A stretch of DNA of 46,128 nucleotides. Origin: Parachlorella kessleri (Eukaryota; Chlorophyta; Trebouxiophyceae; Chlorellales; Chlorellaceae). Positions 21,453 to 32,200 of the stretch are shown piece by piece; position 1 is the first letter of the stretch, and the number at the start of each line of letters is the position of its first letter. The DNA lies in the NCBI GenBank assembly GCA_001598975.1, contig BBXU01001560.1, positions 1-46,128 of the forward strand. Reading direction: 5' to 3'. Position numbers and translations under genes: made by a program. Under the pieces are notes generated by a model. It saw only the letters and a list, made by a program, of their open reading frames with translations. It ran no database searches and was not told the DNA's origin.

Positions 21453-22670
21453 ATGGGAAAGTTGAGCAGGAGCGAGCTGGTGAGGAGGCTGGCCAGGAAA
21501 GCTTTCAAGCAGTGCGATGTGGACCAAACAGGCGAGCTGATACTTTGATATGCAGGCAGTACTGGCTACAAGTTCTGCACGACGCTTGCAGCTTTGGTGC
21601 CTAGATCACATCGGAAAACTGGTACTGCACGTTCTGGTGTTCCACAGGCTCCATTGATGTCAAGGAGCTCCACATAGCTCTTCTACTCTTTTACGACTTG
21701 CTGAACAAGGTACTTCTCTGACCATGGTGCTGGATGTAACTAAGTGGTTGGGCAATACTGTGTGGGTCTGCAGCAAGGCAAAACCCTAGCTATCTAGTTT
21801 TTTGCGAGTGCCTGGACCCATGCACCCACCAGCGAGTTTCCGTTCTGTGCGTAAATTACAGAAACTGCCAGTCTACCTGAAGCCGCCACCACATGAGGAG
21901 GTGCAGGCACTCCTGGAGCGATATGACCAAGACGCTAGTGGGCACCTGGATTTCGAGGTGAGGCAACGGGCATTAGACATCTGACCAAGCGGTGCCAAAG
22001 CTGTGTGGTATCCAACAGAACCCAGGCCCAAACAAGCAAGTTACCAGTGACATGCGCGGGAGCTAGCAAGAGATTTACAGGGGCTGATGGCACGGTGGTC
22101 TTGTGTTCTCTGCCTGGACGCACCTGAAAGCGCAGCTTACAACAAGTGTTTCTGCCAGCCCACCTTGCTCGCTCACCTGGGTCCTGCTCGCTTGTCTCAG
22201 GAGTTCCATGACTGCGTCAAGGCGGTGCTGGGGATGAATGAGAAGGCCAAGTTCAGGGACTCCGTCACATTCCAGATCATCACTCGCACAGCCCTCAAGA
22301 TGGTGCGCTGCTTTGTACTTGGTGGGACCCACAAGTGCGCCTGCCACTGCAACCTGCTGTTGCATAGTTGGCAGAAAGCCTCCTATCATGCTGGTAACAA
22401 TAACACAGGCCCCACTTAAAGCACTTACGAGGAAATCAGTGCCTGTGATCATTCGAAGGTTTATAGATGGCATGTGCTGGATGCGGGGACTACATGAGGC
22501 ACTTGCTGCAAGTTCCTGTTATGCAGGTGCTCTTCCCCTTGGCTGCATTTGCCATCAAGAAGGGGCTGGTGGCAGCACTCGGTGACGAGGCAGACAAGGT
22601 GCCCAGTGCAGCGCTGGTATTTGCGCTGGAGGGGGTGTACAAGGTTGGATCGGTTCAGCTTCAGAAATGA
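21453..22670 (+). CDS. Small two-EF-hand calcium-binding protein
   Basis: Five exons: 21453-21531, 21648-21709, 21862-21957, 22201-22302 and 22527-22670; 483 nt, 160 aa. Residues 22-33 form a canonical EF-hand loop DVDQTGSIDVKE, with ligands D22, D24, T26, S28 and E33. Residues 69-80 form a second loop DQDASGHLDFEE, with D69, D71, S73 and E80. The C-terminal 50 residues have no EF-hand but contain a hydrophobic stretch VLFPLAAFAIKKGLVAAL that may contact a membrane or partner. It should bind two calcium ions and act as sensor or buffer; no target is evident. The start at 21453 is the ATG heading the first EF helix. Intron 1 is GC-AG and interrupts the first loop. The last exon may instead splice at GTGTACAAG|GTTGGA and continue, but reading through to TGA at 22668 is simpler and is followed by TGTAA. 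Confidence 0.82.
21532..21647 (+). other. GC-AG intron inside the first EF-hand loop
   Basis: The loop DVDQTG|SIDVKE is restored exactly by joining ACAG (donor CAG|GCGAGC) to GCTCC after CCACAG. Without splicing the frame meets TGA four codons later. No GT donor is available that rebuilds the loop. Confidence 0.85.
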
Positions 22671-22781
22671 GAGGTGTGGGGCTGACGCACGAGTGGAGCT
22701 CCCGCCAGCATGGTGGGATATGATACTGCCCCTGCTAGACAGACATCTCACATGGTGAGCCAATGAAAGCTTGTTTGAAAA

Positions 22782-22786
22782 TGTAA
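22782..22786 (+). terminator. Polyadenylation signal TGTAA of the EF-hand gene
   Basis: TGTAA 112 nt after the TGA stop, on the coding strand. Confidence 0.75.
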
Positions 22787-22983
22787 AATCTCATGCCCAA
22801 ACACATGTAGAAAGAACTCATCTCGAGCCTACAGCAGATCCCCGCTGCCAGGCTACAACCTCTGCTCTAGACTCGCTTGTTGAAAGAGGCCACAGCACAT
22901 CGCAACAACAATGATATCTATACCTTGTTTGAAAACCCCAATCGAGGGTTACACCACATGACGCATTTATCCAAAGGCCCAGG

Positions 22984-22988
22984 TTACA
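22984..22988 (-). terminator. Polyadenylation signal TGTAA of the ARF-GEF gene
   Basis: Plus-strand TTACA (TGTAA on the coding strand), 300 nt after the stop at 23289. A second TGTAA lies further on at 22953-22949 and could be used alternatively. Confidence 0.65.
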
Positions 22989-23288
22989 CTCACTAGATAT
23001 GATAAGCACACGCCTACAGGGCACAGAGGCAGATAGCAGGGCTAATGGGGATCAAGGGATGCGCCACCATGCTGCGTACCACAGGCACACCCACACCCCG
23101 CAGCAGCCTCTAAATGGGCATCATCAAACCCTGTCGGGGAGCCGTGCCGACCCAGAGGACTGTTGGTGACTGGAGATGCACGGGTTCTGCCATTGCTTTG
23201 ACAATCACATGCTGGATTGCAAGGCACCTGAGGAGCTGCAGGAGCCAGCATCGGCCTGGCTAGATACCCTTGGAACAGCATCAGGCTG

Positions 23289-26200
23289 TCACGAGGACGG
23301 AGCTGGCGACAGCGCGAGCTCAGGGAAAGCGGCTGGCAGCTGGCGCCGCATCAGCTGCGCCAGGGCTCTCCTAACCACCAGGCTAGGGGTGCAGACCAGC
23401 TGCGATAGCTGCAAGAAGAGAGCGGGCTGGTGTCGCCGCCAGGCCTCGCTGCCCAGGCCAGCAACGGCAGCTAGGGCTGCCTCCACTAATGGTGCTCTGC
23501 AAATGCAGTGAGGACATGCACGAGTGTCAGCCATACCATGGTAGCTGCAGGGTTTGACTTGCGTGCGCTGGCCGCTTGGGCCAGCTTCACTGATAGTGCC
23601 ATGTGCAGGATGAGCATTGTCAAGCGCCTCAGCCCACAGACGGTGGGGAGAACTGTCGATGTACCTAACCCCTGCATGCAATACTGTCTGCATTCATCCG
23701 CAGCACAACAGAGGGCTGGCAAACAGCAGCGGAAGGGGAGCGTCCCTAGCTTCCACACACCTGACTGACTCCTCCCAGGGCTGCAGTGCATGACCCGCAG
23801 TGGCTGCCATGGCCGCCGCCGCCATGCCCGCAGGCTGTGCCGCTCGCAGCCGCTCTGCCGCTGCTGCCACCACCTCCAAGCAGTACCCCGCCAGGCGGCC
23901 TTCGGCTTCCCAGCGGACCGTGTCCTCTGAGCCGTCGCTGGTCAGCGGCTGATCGCTGCAGCGCTGCAGGGCCGCTATGAGCAGGCAGCCGCCGAGCACC
24001 TCTTGGCGAATGAGCGCTGGCAGCAGACTCTGCATGCCTCCGCTGCCCGGGTCCTCCTCTAGAGCTGCAGCTAGAAGCGAGCCGCCTGGAGCAGGCCCAG
24101 GTGCTGCTCTTGGCACCGCTGCTGCGTCAGGAGGTGGCGGTGGGCCCTTCAAGGGCGGCCCTGTTTGCCCTGGCAGCCTGTCCACCATCTCCCAGCTGTC
24201 ATCCTCGCTGAGGCTCCTTGAGAGCCTGGGGGCTGGTGCTGCCCTCGACTCTGCAGTGCTGCTGCCGCCGCTCTGCGCCGACCCAGCTGCCGCCCCTGCA
24301 AGTACTGCCGCCACCTGCAGCCGCGCCAGCGGCGGCCCTGCCCCAGCATCCACGCTGCTGATGACAGTACCGCTGGTAATTTTGCCACTGTGAAAGCTGC
24401 TGCTGCTGTTGTCAGGGTAGCCTCCATTAAACGCCTCAGCCTGGCGGACAGTTCCCCGCAGCAGGTCCAGCAGCTGCAGCTGCGCCGCGCCCGGCATGCA
24501 CGCTGCGCTGTGCTGCAGCAGCAGGTCCAGCACCCGCTGCAGGAGCACCTGCAGGCGGCACCGGCGCCTCAGCGCCTCCGCCGCAGCGCCTGCTGCGCCG
24601 GTTCTGGACTCTGCTGCCGCTGAGGAGCCGTTGTGCTGCACCCACCCTGCTGTAGCTGTGCCCCCTGCTGCACCGTCTCCCAGGCCCAGCTCCAAGAGAG
24701 GATCCCGAAGGCAGACTGCCTCCAGGGCATGCAGAAGCAGCTGCCAGGCCTCTGGGGTCAGCACCGGCCCCACTTTGCGAGCTAGGTGGTTCAGCTGGTT
24801 GACGCCCAGTACTGCCAGCGGCTCACTGGAGCAGGTGACGTACTGCTGCAAGAGGGCGAGGGCCTGCGACAGGTGGAGGGAGCATATCAGGGCTGCTTAC
24901 CTGCCCCCGGATGCACCGTGAGGGGCACAGACGCACAAGACCATCACATTCAGGTTTGGGCTTGATAAATCTGAAAGAAACGTCCATGCAAGACGCCAAA
25001 CATAAGTCTATGTCAAATATAGCCCCGCCAATATTACCTCAGGCATGCGAGATGCGCACAGGCACGCACCGCGAGGCATCCTCCCAAAGCAAGGCATGCA
25101 TAATGCAGCGTTGCGCTCCCTCACCACCGGCAGCAGCTCCTGCCCCGCCACGCCAAAGTGTTCGCCCAGTAGCGCCCACAGGTCCGGCATGTGAGAGCTG
25201 GCATGCCGCTCCAGCCGGTACACCCCCTCTGTGCTCAGCTCTGGTCCTACGCTACACCAGGCTGCCAGCAGGGCTGCCGGGCTGCCTAGGCCACTGCTGC
25301 TGGTGCGGCTCAGCAAGTCGCCACGGGGACCACTCCTGCCAGCCAGAGTGGCGGCCACTGGGGTACCATCAGGGCTGAGTGTAGTGGATTGGCTGTTGCT
25401 GCTGTTGCTTGGGAGGGACCCTCCCTTGGGTGCTCTGTCTGCTCCTGCGGCTGCGGTTGCGCTGTTAAGGAGGTTGGGAGGGAGGGCGAGCACATGTACT
25501 GCAGCCGAGCAGTACAAGGCGTGCCACAGCGCAGGCGACAGGGCATGGCCATGGCTCCTGAGTATCTGGAACAGCATCGCGGCCGCGGTATCTGCTACCT
25601 TGGGCCGGGAATCCTGTCGAGCCACAGCGCCCAGCGGCACAAGCAGCAGCTGCCAAGCCCGCAATGTGGGGTCATCTTGGATGGCCGCTGCACACGTTGT
25701 GGATGGCTCGCTTGCAGGGGGCACCTGGTCTGTGGAAGCTTCTGGCGCCGGCGGTGCTGAAACCGAGCCCGCCATATCCGCCGGAGCTGTCACCGCACTG
25801 TTGGGGTTTGCTGCCGCTGCCTGCTGTTGCCCCTGTTGCGCCGCTGCAGGGAGACTAGCTAACTCTTGCTGGTCTGAGGCTTGGCGGTGCACGGTAGGAG
25901 AAGGCAGGGGGAGCAGGTCATGTTGGTTGGCATCATCAGACGCCGCATCCGCCACCCGCCGCGCTAGGATCTGGAACAATGTGCAGAAACGCATTGCCCT
26001 CATACACTTCAGGGTCGGAGCAGGGTGTGTCAACAGCCAGGGTCAAGCCAGTTGCAACCCTAGGTCTCATAACTGTCAACTACCGGAAGCACGACAAACC
26101 AACACACCAAGCTGCGCTACCAACTATGCAACAACAAAGCCTGTGGGACTGCAGTACCACAGGAGCATCCTTAAGCTTGCAAAACAACAATGCCATGTAA

Positions 26201-29200
26201 GACAGAGATTAAACCTAGCCAGCACTAGACCTGGTCAGCACAGAAGAGTGGGGACCAGGCCAACCCACCTGGATTAGGTACACGGCTCCGACACTCAGAT
26301 CCTCAAGCCCGTTGCCGTTGTGCACCGCTGCCAGTACAGCCGTTACAGACTCCCGCAGCGCAGAGTGGCCTACACCCTCGGGGTGGTAGAGCGCCTCCAG
26401 GACTGGCTGGAGAGCGTCAAGCGCCTGGTTCACCACACCTGCAGGCCCCAAGGTCTGGGTTGAGACGTGTCAGAGCTCTGCTAGACAAGGGGCGCCAAGA
26501 GAGGAGTGGAGGGCAGGAGCGTTGCCAGGCGCATGCTGGGAGATGCACCCCCCCCCCCCCCCCTCGCCCTTCCCACAGCACACATCACCACCAATGTGGG
26601 CCCTGCTCCAGGCCTCTCGCTGATTCAAATATATCAACAAGGATCAGCCAGGCGTGGCTTCACAGTCCTACACACGAGGGAGGTGTAGCTAGTGACCCCT
26701 CCCGCCACCAGTGGTGGGGCGCCGCTGCACCCAGCCCTCAGTGCAGCATCACACACTGATGATACTATTGGCGACCTCCACTCCGGCAGCCACCCGCCTC
26801 ACCTGCTGAACAGTCATGAACAGAAGCCATGAGCGCCTCTATCATGCTGCTCCCGTTGCCAATACCTCTCACCCCCTTCCCGCTTCAGACCTGATTATTG
26901 CACAGACAGACGACTCGCTACACAGGCTTCAGCTTCCCTCGCAAAATATTGCCACACAGGCCTCACATCCCCTCAGTAAAGCTCCTACACAGGCTTCACA
27001 TCCCCCCATCCAAAACATACTCTCACCTGGCGAGGAGTCCCCCGCGGCCACCGTCAGCGCCTCGATCACGCTGCGCCAGCCGCTGCCCAGCCCCCGCGGG
27101 TGGGCCGTGATGGCGTGCACCACGCACGCCACCGCCAGCTCCCTCACCGTGTGGCTGTCAGAGTGGCGCAGGATGGCGGCAAAGGGCCGCAGCGCGTCGC
27201 CCTGCAGGCCAGGTGCACAGAGGTATGCCAAGTGCTGTGGCTTAAGTACCGATACATGATGCTTGGCAGTGGTCGGAAGGCCCTGTAGCTTACACTATGT
27301 GCTCGAGCACATACAAGTACAGGGGTTGAGAGGCCCACCTGAAAAGACAGCCAGCTTCGGTGGCAATCTTGAAATACTCATCAGCACGAGGGCTACCAGC
27401 CACTTGCTGTGACAGACTTGACACAATGACTTTACAAGGCTCATATTGGGTGCCTTAACCAATCACATGGCCAGGGTTGCAGGAGGTGTCTGAAGATGTC
27501 ATTCTATTGGCTCAGCACCAACAGCGTCTCCCCACCTGGTATGTGAAGCGAGCCAGCTCAGCCCTGTCCAGCAGCTTGGCCACCAGCTGGCGCAGCGCAT
27601 CCACAGCGTACATGGCCACATACGCATCTGCACCAGGGTACACCATTGTGCTAGGTGCACACACACGAAAGATGCAGACCAGTCTGGTCTTTCTGATGCC
27701 TTTTTTATTGCATAGGGAAGCAGTGTTGGTATGCTCGTTTCTCTTATTTATGGCCCCTACCACAAGCTCCGCGAACAGCGACCTGCAGGGGCTCCGCCGC
27801 CACAATTAGATATTTGCACAGTTCTAGCAGCCCCAGTAATATTCCATGTGCACCTAGTTGTGCTAGCCCACGGAGTTCTCACCTGTGTGGCAGGCAGCTG
27901 ACACCAAATGCTGCGCCACCACGGTCCAGAGACGGGTCCAGACTAGCCTAATGCGGCCCATGTTGTGGTAGGCGCACTCCACAACCTTCTGCAGCAGGTG
28001 CACCCGTGGCCGCTCGCCTGCAGCCAGCGCAACAGGCAGACAGACAGCACACATTGCTGGACATGGATTCAAGGCGGCGCGCCTCACAGCAAGTGCACTG
28101 GGTCTGCTCCCCAGTGGACCGCAGGAGCCAGGATAAAGGGCAATGTCATGTGCAGTGGCCTTTGGCAAGTATGGAACCCTTTGAGGCCCCTCGCTTTGCA
28201 GCCAGGCTTACACAGCTGAGCTGGCTTGGAAGCGTGCCGCAGCACATGGGGTGCAAGGCCCACCCCTCCCTCTTCCCCTCCCTGTCTCCTCAGGAGCAGT
28301 CTCTCCAGGCACCTTGCTTGGGGAATGCTTGGGGAATGAGCTCCTCCTGGCTCACAGCGCACAAAGCGCGCATGAAGGTCACCACCGCATCCCCGGGCAG
28401 GTTGGCGGAGTTGGAGTAGACTCGCTCTATGGGGGTGGCACCCGCTGTTTGCGCCCACAGCACGAACCCGGCGCCGGGGCCCTCCCGGATGGGCAGGCCT
28501 GCAGCAAAGATCCGAGTTGTAGTGCAGTGACCGCTGTGCAAGGTGGTACTCACAATAGCGCTGACTTGGAGAAGGTTAAGGTGAGGGTCGGTCGAAACCA
28601 TGACCATATGCAATCTACAAGGATCCAAAATCACAATATCCTATTGCACACGTTTCGCTTGCCACAGTGCTTCATCAAGGTACAGTTGATAGCCATCCAT
28701 GCCTGTTGAAAGACAAGATAGCACACCCACCGCCCAACAGCTTGGTGGTGCTCTCCCCTGCGTCGCCCCCGCTGCTGCTTAGCCCCATGCGTTGCAGCAG
28801 CCTGCCGAAACTGCTAGTGGGCTGGGGAGGCGGTGGCAAGGCAGTAGGGTCTGGCGAGCCGCCAAGCATGCCTGCACACAACGCAGGATGGCATGCTTCA
28901 CCCCACACTCCCTGCAGGTACCCTGGCTCAGGTCTAGGGAATTGGGCCCATCCTATCCTATTCTTGCTCACTATAGATATTAGCCGCATCGAGGTGTTGG
29001 CTTGCTCCAGCAGGACACGCCACAAGGGACGCATCAACACACAGCGTCTCACAGCTCCCCAGACGCACCGTTGCCGAATGGCATGGTGGGGTGAGCGCCA
29101 GGCATCAGCTGCGCTTGGAGCTTCTCCAGCTGGCTTAGTGTGCGCAGCAGGATGATCCATGACGTGCCCAGGAGGCCCGCCTCCGCACAGCTGCCTAGAG

Positions 29201-32200
29201 AGATCAGCTTGGACAGGGCTGCGACCTGTGCACAGGGCATTCATTGAAGATGACAGGCTGAAGAGCTACAGGCAGGTGTATCTGAGTGAAGCCCTCCCGT
29301 TGTTCAATGATATGGAGCATGGATCCCAGTTACCCCTGATCAGGACTGGTCTCCAGCAAAACCTGCCATAAGGCTGATGGGGATTGCCCCCCAAGGATGA
29401 CCGACCGCTGCTGAGCGCCTTTGAGCACCTTCTGTACTGTGAGAACACCCTGACAGTGCACCTGCTTGGCTTCCTGTGTCGACCCATAAGGCGCCGGCGC
29501 CTCCAGCCCTGCTGCGCCTGCTAAGCTCCCCAGCAGTGTCTCACACAGCCCCTCCAGCCTCAGCAGCGCTGCCAGCTGGATGGCTTGCTCATACCCGTCC
29601 AAGATGGGGGTAGCTGACTGGAGGGAGGGTGCGGCTGCCAGGGCTGCGGAGAGGCTGCGAAGCACAGCATCGCCGCTCACCTGCAAGGCAAGGCCTCCCA
29701 AACAGTTTGTACGGTGCAACAACATGTCGACATGAGTCATAGGTGTCCATAGGTGTGGGGGGTGAATCTGTCCAAGCTGCTTCTGTAAGTCAAGGGCTTC
29801 ACCATGAACTGAGATGGACTGAGATCCAAGGACTGGAAGCGTGTGCGTGCTTACCATGGCAAGCATGCATACTTCTACTATGCACAGGCCTGACATGCGC
29901 GCGCAAGGATGAGGCGTACCTGCAGCATGGGCCGGGCATGCTCCGCATGGCTGGCAGTGTGCCACATGTTGCCTGTCATCCCGCCGCTAGCCACCATCTC
30001 CTGGGTGATGGCGACCAGCCTGCCGGGTAGCAACAGGGGCAGGAGTCAGGCCAGCGTTGCGAGCCCCCCAGGAGAAGATCTGGTCAGCAAAAGCTACAAA
30101 TGCTCACATCATCACCGTCTCGTGATTACTCGCAACTCATACCGGAGGAGTTTCTGTTCTCCCTCATCCGCCCTATTCAACTATTCTCCGCCAATAACAC
30201 ACTTTTTTCCGCACCATACCAGGGCTGCTCTTATAAGATCAACCCCAACCAGAAAGCTAGCGTTCCATAGCATCTAGCGTACATCCAACAACCAGGACAT
30301 TGAATGAGCGCACCTCTTCCGCTCCACGTCAACACCATGCTGTTTGTCCCAAGTCGCCCCCGACCAGAAGGGCAGCACCATCTGCGGCAGCCCCACCGCC
30401 AGAGCCAGGCGGGACCGGCGGGATGACTCCGCTAGCTTGCTGCTGCCGTTGCCGCCGCCGCTGCTGACAGGAAGGGCCACAGACGACCCTGCCACCACCC
30501 CGTCCTCCCTCACCTGTGGGAAGAGTCAGCAGAAGAGTCGGGGGTAAGCAGGAAAAGGACTATAAAGGGTCCGCTCCAGACCTGTGGCCACCCTCGCACC
30601 TGTGCTACTTTACTTCGCTGCGGGATTCCAGCGTGGTCTTCACCACGAGATTATCAATAACATTCAATGGGAGATGCACAACTCATGTACAACCCGCACA
30701 TCTTTGTATTCGGCTTCTGGAAAGTCAGTTGTAATGCACTCCTTAGCCCGCTCCACTGGCAGAGAGGATGCCCCCGCCCCCCCCTCTCCACGTAAAATAC
30801 CACACATATGGCTCCTCTACAGCAAGACTGTCAGCATCATAGCTGGCCATGTCAAATCTACCTCCCAACCGCACTGACCCTTGGCTATGTCGCCCACCTT
30901 GATCTCATTCTCTGTGATGCGCTTATAGATGCCTTGAAGCTCATCCGCCGACAGGATGGCCTCAAACTCTCCTGCCTCTGTCTGGTACATGCTCATAGCC
31001 ACGAAATCTTCCGCCATGATGCGCCTGCAGGAGCAGAGTTGCAAGTGGGGTAAATTGTCGGCATCACTGCAAGCCTGGTGCAAGCCGCCCTGGTCGCGCA
31101 ATGATGCCAACTGCCCAGACCAGCACAATGTAGTCAGAACATACCCAGGGAACACATCAAGCCGTCACTCCCAGGCCAACACACGTCCCATTTGTAATGC
31201 TTAACGCAGCCGCACACTCGCCTGTCTGCCATGGGATTGTGAGCGTCTGTGTTCAGCATGATGATGGCGAAAGCCAGCAGGTAGGCTCCGTCAGCGGAGG
31301 CGAAGGCGGCAGGGTTGTCCCGGCAGTAACGCTCGGCAAACTTCTCCATGATACGGTCTATCTTCTGGGCTTCCCCCGGCAGCCTGCAAGATGCAAGGTC
31401 GGGCTTCTATATAGGGGGCCAGCAGCTGGCGTAGTGCACTCAGGATTGACGACAGCAGGCATGCTGTGAGGGGATATCTGTACCCCCCGCCCACACGCCA
31501 GCGCAATAGAAGGGTCAGCTCTTATACTCCGGGCAGCATCCCCCCATGCCGGCACGCCAGGACATCATATAGTCCAGTAGCAGTCCAATGTAAAACCTCA
31601 AGTGTAGGCGGAAACATGTGCTTGAAGTTGGTTGCCAGGCTACACTTCCCGACCTCAATGCAGCAAAAAGCACCTTCGCACCACAGATGCTGTCGCCAGG
31701 TGATACAGCATGGCCAGAGGCCAACAAGAGGACACTGCAGCCCACTTGCCTGAAGCTAGCCAGCAGCTTCCTTAAGGCTGCATCGATGCTGAGCCCCGCA
31801 TAGCGCTCCATGTCAATATACGCATGCATCACCTGCAACGATGGTCACCTGACTAGTCGCGTGAGTGCATAGGCGAGAACAGTTGGCTCAAATTCCACAC
31901 AAGCACCTACAGTCGGCGATAGCTCAGCACAATTGACTTTGAAAGGCCTGCAGGCCGCAAGCGCCAGGCAGGCAGGCAGGCAGCGCAGGCAGACCTGCCA
32001 TGCAAGGCTCGCAAAGGATGCCAGAGTATGTCCCTCGCTTGCCTTTCAAGCACCCACCAGACAAGATGTGAGGGACTGTTTCATGGCAAGCTACTCCTGC
32101 CACGCAAGTATGACTCCATCAGGTACCTGTATTGAAAAGTCCTCATGGTCGCCAAAAAGCTCCCCCACCATCGTCTTGTCCAGCCGCGCACTCTGCTCTT

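Larger units (their letters stand above)
22671..23288. other. Convergent 3' ends of EF-hand and ARF-GEF genes
   Basis: About 620 bp shared by two 3' UTRs facing each other. The poly(A) signals lie at 22782 (plus) and 22988 (minus), about 200 bp apart and not overlapping. No gene was seen in between. Confidence 0.7.

Noticed and set aside
30870..30879. Alternative donor GTCAGT for ARF-GEF exon 18
   Set aside because: Gives the wrong phase for exon 19, whereas GAG|GTAGAT at 30862 keeps the frame.
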